A stretch of DNA of 64,000 bases, taken from assembly GCA_024516155.1 (NCBI GenBank), contig JAJJXM010000014.1, positions 558,001 to 622,000 on the forward strand. The letters are read 5' to 3'. The stretch's first letter is position 1, and each line of letters begins with the position of its first letter. The DNA is from Pyronema omphalodes (lineage: Eukaryota > Ascomycota > Pezizomycetes > Pezizales > Pyronemataceae). Shown one piece after another: positions 24,096-34,203 of this stretch. Under the pieces are notes generated by a model. The model saw nothing but the letters and a program-made list of their open reading frames with translations, made no database searches and was not told where the DNA came from. A program made the position numbers and the translations under genes.

Positions 24096-27000
24096 TCACA
24101 AAGTTTTCTCCCACCTAAAAGCATCCGCCATCCATTTCTTAACTCTGTCACTCTCATCCCTATAATCTCTTTCCCAATTCTCCTTCCAAGAAGATCTTTC
24201 CCACCATACCACCTCCTCTGTATTTTTCTTCTTCCATAACTCTAGCTTCATTTCTTCTTCCGTCATGGTTCTTGCAAATGCATCTAAATAAGATCTTCCA
24301 CTCCACCAACTCCTCCATGCTGGATTCAGTAAGCGGAGTCTTACGCAGTCTACACAGATTCCCGGGCTGGAATCTTTACCGAACCACTCATGGGAACGAT
24401 TTCCCGGAGCAGGGGTAGTAGTGAAGCTGTGATAAGTCATGACTCTTTTAGGGAGGAGGAGGATTTTCTTTCCGACCTGCTTCTTGATTTTTTTCTGGGG
24501 TTCGGTAGGTAAAAATTTCCAAGTACAACGGTAACATTGTTGTTCTTCATAGCTGATATAATATTTCAAACCCCCTTGTTGAGAATATAACCAACCCCCC
24601 AATGAGGCTCCGATTATTAACTTCTTTTTAGCTCGGGTTAAGGCAACGTATAAGATGTTTGCTTCTTCTCTGTAGTATTGGGTGGTTATGATACGCGCTC
24701 TGTCGTTGAAGTTTATGAAGTCGTCGGATAGCATCACGTTATCCCATTCGCAACCTTTGGCTTGGTGGGTATTGGTTAAGATGACATCTGCGGCTTCTTC
24801 ATCGTCGATTACGTTCTTTTCGGCGTTTTTGAGATCTGTGAGGAATGAGGGGGAGGAAAATAAAGTTTCGAGGCCATAGATAAGTTCTAACTCGGGTTTC
24901 TCGGGGCCTTGTTGGTCTTCGGCGTGTACATAATCTGCAAGCTCGTCCCAGCTACTGAAATCTCGAAGTAATGTACTATGTGTTGGTTGTCCGAGATATA
25001 ATCGATAGCCATCACGGAGATTGTTGAAAAGAATTTCTTTTTTGTAGTTGTTGCGGACTTTGAGAACCATTTTGTAGTGAGGATGTAAAAGCTGGAAGGA
25101 TAGTGCGTATTGAACTAATGTCATATTTCGCCGGAAGAGAACTACGAATTGTTCTTTGGGTGCCTCGCGAGGATTGTTTAGTTGCGCTTGCGTGGGGGGT
25201 GCATATAAATCGTAGACTGCGTCATCTTTTCTGACTCCTTTGAGAGGAACGTCTTCACCCATCGCTTTCAGAAGGATATTGGCTACTCTGGCTATGTTAT
25301 CCCCGAAACGGAAACTCCAAGTCAATCGACAAGTTACAGTTGGGGGGTAACGCTCGTTGTTAAATGGTGCGTTACGAGCCCCACGGAATCCATAGATTCG
25401 TTGGTATGGGTCTCCGACAACAATTATGCCCATGCGTGGTTGCTGCCGTAAGACAATTTCTGTTATGCAAGCGTTGCTGTCTTGCGCTTCGTCAAGGAGG
25501 ATTATGTCGTAGTTTTGGAATGCTGCATTATCGGCGGAAGGATTGAGGTGGAGTAGTTTAAGATAAGCGTCATGGGGAAGATAGGGATGGACCCCGGCTT
25601 TGATATCCGTCCAGATGTCGATTGCCCAGCCGAGAATGGCTTCTTTCTTGAAGCCAAATCTCACTTCCATACTGAGCGGTAGGTGCTGGTCTGTGATTTC
25701 TTCATCGCTGGAGTTCCAGAACTTTGATAATGTATTTTTAATTGCGGTTGAGATGGAATGGATTGGTAGAGGTAATTTCTTTCTCCTTGAAGGACCGGTG
25801 GATTGTGTTGAAGAACCACTATCCTTGTTTCGACGGGAGCCTCGAGTGGTTCTCTCTGATGAATTCTTGGAGTTGTTTTGGGGTTTATGATGAAACCTCT
25901 CAGCTGTGATCTTGTCAAAAGCTGACCATGCTGCATCCGTGGTATCGAATTTTAGAATTTTGGTGATTTCTTTACTTCCCCAGGACAATGCGAGTGTATT
26001 CATTTGTCTCTCGGCGGCTGCAGCATCCGCTGCGGTGTGTCTTAAAACGCTTAGAGCTAGAGCGTGAATAGTTTTGCCTGTTGCACATACATTAATATCT
26101 TTCGGATATAATAACGTAAGTGAAACGGAATGGGGGGTAAAGGGATTATACAAGTAACGTTCGGCGGAAATTTGGCCTGGGCATCCAATTGAAGACTTTT
26201 GTTATAGGCAATGTAGAGAAACTTTTTGTGGGGGCGTTTCTTAGCATATTCCACTAGACACCGAGTCTTTCCAGTGCCTGCATAAGCACAAACTTTCATC
26301 AGGTCACCGGGTGATACATCGGTATTCACCACCCTGAGTTGTTCCGCGGTAAGTTTGGAAGTCGTATCTGATCCCTTCGGTATGTCCAAACTCATTTGCG
26401 AAAATCCCAACGACGAGCTTCGATCCAGTTCTGTTTTGCGAGACTTTTGTGAGAATCCTTCAGAGAGACTCCTTTCAGCAAGATTCACACTTCGCTGTGG
26501 TGTCAGCGGTGAACTAGCGTGGTCTGAGTCAGTTTTTGTCGTGGGTTTCTCCATCGCAAAAGTAGACCGTAAATATTCATCCAAGTAATTGCCTAGAATC
26601 CGTCTCTGCTGAATGTCCATAAAATTGTGAATTGGCTCCTGTCCCTGTACTATTTTCCTTGTCTTCTCCTGATCATCCCACAGTACAATCAATAATCGTA
26701 GGAAGCAGAAATACTCCGTCAACACAAACTGCTGGCCAGTGCTACAGAACTCTGCCTTCTCACTATCTGTAGCCGCTTTTATAGCCCCCTCAACATCTCC
26801 AGGTAATAAGCTGGTATAGAAAAGATATGCTGTGATTATTTGCCATGTATTCGAAGCATAGCTTCCCCCGGTTAGCTTCCTCCTCGCAACCTGTTCTACA
26901 ATCTCTAACGGCATAGTGGTCCTCTTCTCCAGCTCTTCTTTTAGAACCTCAAGATCAACTCCCTCTATCTTCTTAAGCCTCAAATGTCCCAAGCTCTCCG

Positions 27001-27703
27001 TCGTCATCTTATCCATATTCTCAATCACTTGAAAAACCGTGTCATCTTCCACCCTAGGAAAGTGAGCAGGAACAATTGGTGAGTTTTTATAAATCTCCGG
27101 GGTCGGAAATCCAAAGCATTCCCAAAGAGTTTGCATCTTCATTTCCAACATAATTTCTCTCGTGCTCTTCTGTTTCTGTCGAGAAATCTGGCTTGCCCGT
27201 GTAATCTGTCCCGAAGGATTTTGTCTATCCGCCTGACGCATTTGTGCTAAATCAAACTGGACTTCCACGAACGAAACATCCAATGCAATGCGGTACGCAG
27301 AGAAAAAATCTTCCCATCGACGTCGCCAGGGGCAGAAATGTTTCGACATGGTACTGATAGACTTTAACGAGGGCCGTGCCTTGAGAAGAGAATGCAGATC
27401 GTCTAGAGGAAGTTGATGGAGGATTTGTAATAAAATCTCGGGAGGGAGAAGATCAAAGTAAAGACTAGATTTATTGGTCTCAACAGCATTGGTGGCGGCG
27501 GAGGAGGGTAGGGAGGATGAGTTTGAGGGCGGATATTGGGTTGGCGTCGAGGATTGGGATAGGTTGAAGCATTGTTGCGAGACGGGAAACACAGCAGGCC
27601 GAGTTGCAGGCGTCATGCTAGGAAATTGGCGACGAGATAGGGGAGTCGTCATGGTGGCACGCAGGCAGGTGTGGTAGAGTCGGTGTGATGGGCGGGGTAG
27701 CAT
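24096..27703 (-). CDS. fbh1: F-box DNA helicase, Fbh1/FBXO18-like (UvrD/SF1A)
   Basis: Exon 1 is 27703-26152 and exon 2 is 26077-24096, encoding 1,177 aa. The F-box lies at residues about 81-140 (LYFDLLPPEILLQILHQLPL, then a WRRRWEDFF stretch). Helicase motifs run in order: Walker A AYAGTGKT (473-480), DEAQD (713-717), GDPYQRIYGFRGA (739-751), LTWSFRFG (769-776), NTHQAKGCEWD (953-963) and EEANILYVALTRAKKKL (988-1004). A C-terminal Cys pair set (CYRC, CVDC) follows. Fbh1 proteins are nuclear 3'-5' helicases that strip Rad51 from DNA and join an SCF ubiquitin ligase through Skp1. The protein is somewhat longer than the human and fission-yeast members, mostly in the linker between F-box and helicase. 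The 3' two-thirds lies in array unit 3. A second Met at residue 18 is an alternative start. Confidence 0.9.
26078..26151 (-). other. Helicase intron, unit 3 copy
   Basis: Minus-strand GTATAA donor and CAACAG acceptor, 74 bp. Splicing joins ...PPNVT to CKTIHALALSV, which restores the conserved helicase segment after motif Ia. It holds the only base that I noticed differing among the three units, an extra G (C on the minus strand); copies 1 and 2 have a 73-bp version. Confidence 0.85.
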
Positions 27704-28287
27704 TCGCGTTCAGACGCGTGAGCAATGCCAGGACAGAAGTTACACTGTACTGTGGGGAACCGGGGCGCGTCGTCGAAAGAGATCGACATGGCTCGGCGGA
27801 GTAACGTATTTACGGCGTCATAGGTTTCTCCAGTTACCAGTTGAAATATTTCTGCATGTACAATTATTTTAACAACCTACACACTATCTAGTCATATTGA
27901 TATATTGGGTGGTGATTTTCCTTTTTAGGCTTCAGCTTGTTGAACATACATGCGATTCAGATGTCATGGTTTTAGGGAAAATCCTGTTAATAAAACTTCA
28001 CACGAAGTATCATAACATTTGCTCAAAAAGGTACACTATAGCTATGAACATCGACTAATACAAGTAGCAATAATATGTAAACACAGAAAAGCGCTGATCG
28101 GTTCCCAAACGCCATCCAATTCCCCATATAAGGAGCAAAGCACCAGTACCTCTAACTCGCAGACATCTAATTTCAAATACAAGAACTTTTACCATCCTAA
28201 CCACAATGCAATAACCCAAATCCTGCAGCAGCCTGAGCAAGTAGCCACAAGTACAAAACTAAGAAGAAACTCACTGTGGGTTGACAC
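27704..28287. other. Helicase promoter region and 3' flank of the next gene
   Basis: About 580 bp, AT-rich in its right half. It presumably carries the native promoter of the F-box helicase, which the two truncated copies lack. No gene seen. Confidence 0.5.
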
Positions 28288-30096
28288 CTAATTACCACGC
28301 CCGGCCAGAACCTTACTGGTATCAGCTCCTCTTTGAGCTTTCTTCTTTTCCCCTTTACTCATTTTCTTCTTATGATCATGGCTCTTTTTTCTGGGCCCCC
28401 TCGGAATACTTAATGGTGAGGCTAACTGCCCAACCTGCTGCTGCCCCACACTGCCTCGATGATCATGCTCCACAGACTGTCCTCCTTGTGCACCTGCATC
28501 ATTTTGTCCAAATCCAAACATCCACCCAGCCTCGGTATAATCCTTATGACCAGGGATCCACCTAGGAGCCTCATGTTCCGTGTTCTCATGGCCCTGAGGT
28601 TGCGGCTGTCCCTGCGCGTCTGGAATCCAATTTATGGCAGCTGCCGCCGCAGACCAAGCCCAAGGCTGTAACCAAGGCTGAGGAAGTGGCACCGGTAATG
28701 GCGGTTGAATAAACGCAAATGGATCAAAGAATCCCTGAACATTCGGATCAACCACAGGGGAGTGATTCGCATGGTTTTGCCAATTCTGGGTATCCACAGC
28801 AGTATTCTGCTCTTGATCTCCACCATACCCATCCATTTCCTCATCTTCAACAAATCCAGTACGTTTGTTCTCCGTACCGCTGGGTCCAGGAGCTACATAT
28901 CTTCGAGGCTCACTGCGAATTTCGCACTCAACAACTTCGGCACCGGAAACTATTGCCACATCTTCAAGCGTTGCACGGATATTACCACCCTTGGAATCCC
29001 AACACGGTGCTAACCGAGCACTACCAACATCAGGGCGAGCCACGCCTTTTGGCGGGAAACGGTAAAACCGTTGACCAGCTTCAGTCTCAACGTCTGGGTC
29101 ATTAGAAATAACATCAGGGGTGTCGGGTAGAGTAGAAGGGGACGCAAAGTACAAATGATCATCGGCAGTCCGACGATTGAACAAATCAAGAATAGCAGAA
29201 AGGGGGGTGGATAGGGGGAGCTTATCGGTTTCCATCGTTATGAAGCCCGAGCTAGCTGTGGATAGAGGAAGCTTAATGCGGAGGCGGAAACCGTCACGTT
29301 GAGCGGGCTTGGGAGGGAGAGCAAGTTTGCCGGCTGGAACTGGAGCGCGAGCGGGAGAAGATGGTTCGATGGGGGAAGAGCTTATGGAAATGACATGTTT
29401 CTCAGAGAAGGAGTGGTTTGGGTCTTCGGTCACCGGCGAGTTATTAGCGAGTGGAACGGCAGTGAAAACTGGTGAGCCTCGTGGGGGACGCTTCGACTGT
29501 GGCTGAGGTGGAGGGCGAGGTAGATCAGAGACAGCTTTCCGCTTCCTGGATGCCAAAAGACGGGATCTCAGTTCCTCCTCCAGAGCAGTGGAGCTTTTTG
29601 ATAATGCAGTAGGTGCCTGAGTTGTAGTGGGAACAAAAGAGGGGGCATTTCCTCTCAAGTTTGTTGTTGTGGGCCCACCACTGCTGGGTTTGAACTGAGC
29701 TGTCTGGGTCTTTTCGATCGTAGCCTTCGAAATCTCGACCACAGATTTGTGGGGTTGAGAAGGTGGTTCAATAGGTTTCACCGCTTCATTCTTCACCTCC
29801 GGTTTCACCTCAATAGGTCTATTGGTAGAAGTGCCGCTTTGGGGCTGAAGAGCTTGCCGAGGCGCGGGGATCGGTGTTGCTGTAGCTACCGACGTAGTGA
29901 TAGGTTCAGGCTTTCGAATGGTTGCCGTATCGGTAGAGGTAGAAGGTTCAGGTGCCGGTGGTGGTGGTTTAACAATCGGTACCGCCTTATTTACGGGTTT
30001 TGCTGGTGCTGGCTTTTCCTCATTGTTTTTTGAAGTTTTCGAACGAGGTGCACCGATGGAAGCAAGGAGCGTATCGTAGAAGGAGCTGGCATCCAT
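28288..30096 (-). CDS. Unknown Pro/Ser-rich protein with basic C-terminus (602 aa)
   Basis: Single exon. I place the start at the ATG at 30096 (MDASSFYDTLLASIG), since the frame upstream has only a TTG. Residues about 25-270 are Pro/Ser/Thr-rich and probably disordered, with short Lys/Arg patches. A more ordered core follows (RDGFRLRIKLPLSTASSGF, then ILDLFNRRTADDHLYFASPS, RFYRFPPKG and NIRATLEDVAIVSGAEVVEC). Next come a Pro/Trp/Gln-rich stretch and a strongly basic tail (SHDHKKKMSKGEKKKAQRG) that looks like a nuclear or RNA-binding signal. No family is recognised. It is divergent from the gene starting at 31014, with about 0.9 kb between them. Confidence 0.75.
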   Translation of the reverse strand: MDASSFYDTLLASIGAPRSKTSKNNEEKPAPAKPVNKAVPIVKPPPPAPEPSTSTDTATIRKPEPITTSVATATPIPAPRQALQPQSGTSTNRPIEVKPEVKNEAVKPIEPPSQPHKSVVEISKATIEKTQTAQFKPSSGGPTTTNLRGNAPSFVPTTTQAPTALSKSSTALEEELRSRLLASRKRKAVSDLPRPPPQPQSKRPPRGSPVFTAVPLANNSPVTEDPNHSFSEKHVISISSSPIEPSSPARAPVPAGKLALPPKPAQRDGFRLRIKLPLSTASSGFITMETDKLPLSTPLSAILDLFNRRTADDHLYFASPSTLPDTPDVISNDPDVETEAGQRFYRFPPKGVARPDVGSARLAPCWDSKGGNIRATLEDVAIVSGAEVVECEIRSEPRRYVAPGPSGTENKRTGFVEDEEMDGYGGDQEQNTAVDTQNWQNHANHSPVVDPNVQGFFDPFAFIQPPLPVPLPQPWLQPWAWSAAAAAINWIPDAQGQPQPQGHENTEHEAPRWIPGHKDYTEAGWMFGFGQNDAGAQGGQSVEHDHRGSVGQQQVGQLASPLSIPRGPRKKSHDHKKKMSKGEKKKAQRGADTSKVLAGRGN

Positions 30097-31013
30097 GATA
30101 AAGGAAGGAGGTACTGAGTAGTAATAATTCCTACGATTCAGTGTTCTCGTTAGCAAGCTGGCCTAATTACGGTGACATGCGGTGACTTGTAATGTTATCC
30201 GGAGCTAGAAAAGTGGGGCGGTTGGGGTTTCGTCGACATGTACGGGAATCGCGAGGGGCAAGATCTCACTGCGGTGGGACTTTCTTCGAGGAATAGGCAG
30301 AAGGAAGGACAAGAATGTACCCTCAGCGCCGAAGAGGAACAGCCGTCCGGTACGTTCGAGGCAAAGGAAGTTCACCGTGAGGGTCCAGAGAAGAATTAAG
30401 CGCGGTTGAAGCGTGGAACGTGCGCGTGTGCTGCGGAACACCTGTGGGGCGATCGATAGATAAGATTAGAGTTAATGGCCCAGTCTCGACCGCAGGGCTG
30501 AATTGTATCGCATTGTTATCATTTTCGGTGCGATTTATGATCTTGCTAGAATTATTTTTTGATACTATCTTGAAGATATTTTCGGTAGATTCTTGCTCAA
30601 TTCTGTACATTTTGGAAAATACGCTGCCTCATATTTTGTTTTACATATCGTAATGTATTTTGCCTGAAATGTCCGACACGGATGAAATTTTGAGCAGTTG
30701 TATTAAAAAAAACTCGATTTTTAAATTCAAACAGTAGCCGAAAATAAATAGAGGCCTGTAAATTATATTCATTCTACAATACATTTTATACGCATAAAAA
30801 AATTTTTTTACATGAAATATTTATTACTAATGCGCACGCGCAGTGAAGCATTAATCCATGACTACACTACCGACCCCAAAAAAAACTCCAAACTTCGCCA
30901 AAGCATCGACAACGACGATGAGTCTCGACATCCACCAACCACCAACCAGCAAACACGCACCCCACTTTCACGCTATGACGCCTTGAGAAAAACCCGGACT
31001 TTAATAATCCAAA
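30097..31013. other. Divergent intergenic region
   Basis: Shared 5' region of two genes read away from each other. GC-rich near 30200-30450, then strongly AT-rich from 30600 to 30850. No supported gene. Confidence 0.5.
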
Positions 31014-32927
31014 ATGTCTCTGCACTCATTAACGCGCGCGTCGCTGTATACCCCACAGCTTCGCCTTCTTACGCTCTCAACGCAGCGATTCTACTCCTCC
31101 GCCAGCTATCCCAACTTCACCATAACTAGCCCTCCCGATGCCTCCGGTACCGCCAGCTACTCAATTCTGAATCGCAATATCACCTTCACCATTACCAGGC
31201 CACCTGATGCTGGCGCAAGCACCCCTGTCGTCCTCGCACTGTCTCCCTTCACTTCCACTCGAAGCACAGTTGTAACGCCCCAGTTCTCTCGTTTAACCTT
31301 TCCTCATGTTATGTACGATATTATTAGTACTGTCTCCGTCCTCAGAGCACCAGTTTTGTTTGGCCATGAGACGCCTATTGGAATTTATGCCTCCCGCTAC
31401 CTCGCAGCTTTTTCGATATCAGCCGCCTTAACAGAAAGCGGTAATTTTATTAACGCAGTTGCCGCCGAAAAGCCAATAGTAGATCTATTGTACGATGGAG
31501 AAATATCATACAACAAATGGACGGCAGTGTGGAATAACGAGAATGCAGAACGCACGGCGATATTTGGAAGCAACCCAAAGACCTATTATGCAGATACGTT
31601 TGCAAGCCCGTTACTATGGTTCATGACACCTGGAATGAAGTTTCCTGCCTCGGAAACTGTACCACAGGATCTGGAGGTTGAGAAGAGGGAGGGAAAGCGG
31701 TTTCCACCACCAGGTTTCTTGCCGGGGGTTGGCCTTATTTCTGGAAATCTGAACGAGCTTAAGTGGAAGAAACCGAAGCTTGGGATAAGCCTATTGGAAG
31801 AAGGGAGGCAGAGAATGGCACAGGAAATCTTTGCTGGTACGGCAGATGCGGGGGTTGCGGAAGATGAGAAGGCGTTGTCAGGTTGGTTGGAGAATGTACT
31901 GAGGGGTAACAATGAGGGTGCAGGCATGGACTTTACCTACAGAAAGAGGTGGAAGGAGCATGGATCCCCGAAAAATATTGGTGGACACCATATGCAGCAA
32001 ATCCTGAGAAAAGAGCCGCCTATAATGATATCTGAAGGCCCGTTGGAGGATGCATACGACATGGCGGACCAGGATATAATTGAAGATGATGACTCTTGGG
32101 AAAGTGATCCGGGTTTACAATTAGCACTGAGCTGGCTTCATGGAGGTCAAGCGGCGGACCAAAAACCGATCCCATCGTCAGTACCGGGGTTCGGCATAAA
32201 ACCAGCAATTTCTACGTTCGTGCCAAGATACAGGCCAGCTCCGGATTCCAAGAGTACGTCTTTACGTGCTAAACCATTGGCAGCACGAGATCCATCTGTA
32301 TGGGGTTCCTCGGCAAATAATAAAACTTCTTCTTTCAAGGCGGCTCCAAAATCAACATGGAACTCCGCGACGAAGACAGCTGCTTCTAGGTCCACATCGA
32401 ACTCTCAACCAAGCCCGGAGACAAATACTGTATCTCCGGAGCCCAAGCCCTCGGCAACACCGAAACTGCCGCCAACATGGGGATTTTATCAGAGGAAAGC
32501 AACCACCACATCCACACCGAGATTCCCAGCCGCTCTGGGGTTTATGGGCAAGTCTTTAGTCAACAAGCCACCGACAACAGCGACTCCTTCTTCATCAGAA
32601 TCTCCAACAAAGACAGTCAACCCAACTCGCGCGGCGTGGTCCTCAGCCCCTACTTTCAAGACAATGTCTTCCAACAGCAAGTCACCGGCAAATGCGACTT
32701 CCAAGGTAGCAACCTTGCCTCAGGAGCCCAAGAAAAGTAGCACAGCTATATTGGCAGACAAGTTGGCATCTGGATCTAATAAATCTGCATCTAAGGTTAG
32801 CACAGCATCGAGGATGGCTTATGGAATGAGTCGGGGTAGATCTGTAGCACCCTCGAAACCTGCTATGCCTGCTGCCCCTTCAGCTCCGAGGAGAGGAATT
32901 AGTGCTTTTCAGGGCAGGGGGTTTTAA
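31014..32927 (+). CDS. Unknown protein with mitochondrial-type N-terminus (637 aa)
   Basis: Single exon from an ATG in a good context (AAAATGTC). The first 35 residues (MSLHSLTRASLYTPQLRLL, then STQRFYSSASY) have Arg, Ser and Leu and no acidic residues, as in a mitochondrial presequence. Residues about 60-160 are hydrophobic with VVLALSPF and LFGHETPIGIYASRYLAAF. The latter loosely resembles an alpha/beta-hydrolase nucleophile elbow (G-H-x-x-x) but lacks the usual Ser, so enzymatic activity is doubtful. The C-terminal 250 residues are Ser/Thr/Pro/Lys-rich low complexity and end in RRGISAFQGRGF. Family not recognised. Confidence 0.75.
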   Translation: MSLHSLTRASLYTPQLRLLTLSTQRFYSSASYPNFTITSPPDASGTASYSILNRNITFTITRPPDAGASTPVVLALSPFTSTRSTVVTPQFSRLTFPHVMYDIISTVSVLRAPVLFGHETPIGIYASRYLAAFSISAALTESGNFINAVAAEKPIVDLLYDGEISYNKWTAVWNNENAERTAIFGSNPKTYYADTFASPLLWFMTPGMKFPASETVPQDLEVEKREGKRFPPPGFLPGVGLISGNLNELKWKKPKLGISLLEEGRQRMAQEIFAGTADAGVAEDEKALSGWLENVLRGNNEGAGMDFTYRKRWKEHGSPKNIGGHHMQQILRKEPPIMISEGPLEDAYDMADQDIIEDDDSWESDPGLQLALSWLHGGQAADQKPIPSSVPGFGIKPAISTFVPRYRPAPDSKSTSLRAKPLAARDPSVWGSSANNKTSSFKAAPKSTWNSATKTAASRSTSNSQPSPETNTVSPEPKPSATPKLPPTWGFYQRKATTTSTPRFPAALGFMGKSLVNKPPTTATPSSSESPTKTVNPTRAAWSSAPTFKTMSSNSKSPANATSKVATLPQEPKKSSTAILADKLASGSNKSASKVSTASRMAYGMSRGRSVAPSKPAMPAAPSAPRRGISAFQGRGF

Positions 32928-33689
32928 AACTGATAGGAAGTCATGTAAGATATTTAGATGAGTAATGCATATATGTATATAGGAAGAATTAATTCCGTGG
33001 CGTTGGATATTGGAGTATGATCGTTGTATATCGGGATTTCTGCTGTGATAACGAATTCACACCGGGCCATGATGGTAGCTATCAGTATGGGCACGACGCT
33101 AATAGCCTCTCTGGACTAATCATCAGTTGTTTGTATATACTGCTGCCGTTGATTAGGTAATCCTACCTATCAATTAGTCGATTCCTTATCCGACTGCCGG
33201 CAGCCGAGAGTATTGACTCCATCTCTATCTCCACCAGTATAACCAGTTCTATGCAGGCGAGATCTTCTAAACCTTATTCTACCTCCATCGGCCTCAGTTT
33301 CATTTCTTTTTTTTTACTTTGCTTTTACTTCAGGGGAATCAACACTCGCAGGTTATCGAATGTATGTTTGTTAAAACTTCCACCGGGAATGAGGTAAGTA
33401 AACACGATGACGAATTTATTAAGGGAATACATAGGCTTATACAGATGAAAATCAGATACACAACACAAAGCAAAGTAAAGCCCAATAATATCATTTTTGA
33501 CAGAAGGGAGAGTGTTCTCAACGACAGCGGCAAAAGGCACTATGTTTGTCATCGTGCAGAACTCCGGCGTACTTTCTCGTGAGTTGGCTAAAAGCTAGAA
33601 GGCTGAGCACCGAAGCTATGAGCTTGAGAATGCCCGGGAGCTTACGTTAAGGACAATACCTCTAGCCCCAAGAAAAACTGAAGCCGACG
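32928..33689. other. Intergenic, no supported gene
   Basis: 3' flank of the upstream gene, then TTTTCTTTTT- and CTTTTACTTC-type pyrimidine stretches near 33300-33330. An 87-codon frame at 33319-33582 has no recognisable content. Confidence 0.45.
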
Positions 33690-34126
33690 ATGCCGGAACA
33701 GTCCATGACAGATCAGCTCTGCGAGTACGTACGAGTTGATAGAATTCATCGAAAGTTAGCAGCTACGATACACAGTTTCGCACCTGACTGCGGCCTTCCT
33801 GTATCGCCATTGCAGCTTGTTACCGAAAACGGTCTTACATTTCGCGCCAAATGTTTCGACTCCAGCAAGCTAGGGACTTACGAGGCCGTGTATGTTGTCA
33901 GTATTGTTAGCTAACCGTATTTTTGAAACACGACCCCAGAAAATGTGGGGTTAAGCGCTGTAACCGCACCGATTATCGCATCCACTTTACCCTATTTAGA
34001 ATCGAGGCGTGCAGTTGCCAACGCATGAGGAATGCTTCATGTGCGTTTTGTGCGACTATTAATAGCAACCGAATTATGGCTGGTCGATGTTTACCTTGGT
34101 CGACGAACACACTGGGTTTTCGATGA
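33690..34126 (+). CDS. Small Cys-rich protein, two exons (128 aa)
   Basis: Exon 1 is 33690-33889 and exon 2 is 33940-34126. The 50-bp intron has a GTATGT donor, a GCTAACC branch and a CCCCAG acceptor. The phase fits, giving YEAV joined to KCGVKRCNR. Exon 2 is Cys-rich: KCGVKRC, then a CSCQ pair, then CAFC and a final C, over about 50 residues. This could bind metal, although no known finger pattern matches. The stop at 34126 is only 77 bp before the ATG of the next gene on the same strand. So this may instead be the start of a longer transcript, or a relic. Function unknown. Confidence 0.4.
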
Positions 34127-34203
34127 ATGTGGCACAGCAACGGGGCGGAGCACACGATTAAATAGCAGTCGTCGACCCACAGGTCAGAAACAACCTTCAC
34201 ATC

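Larger units (their letters stand above)
12995..26783. repeat. Tandem triplication of a 4,596-bp unit
   Basis: Three direct copies: 12995-17590, 17591-22186 and 22187-26783. Copy 3 is one base longer because a G run near 26131-26136 has six G instead of five. The internal junctions are identical (...CTTTTATA joined to CATCCTCC...). Outside the array, the left end has GTTT before CATCC and the right end has GCCCC after TTTATA. I see no microhomology, terminal inverted repeat or target duplication at the breakpoint. This fits a blunt end-joined duplication that was then amplified by unequal crossing-over, or an assembly artefact. Each unit has a full small plus-strand gene and the 3' end of the helicase gene. 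Confidence 0.95.
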
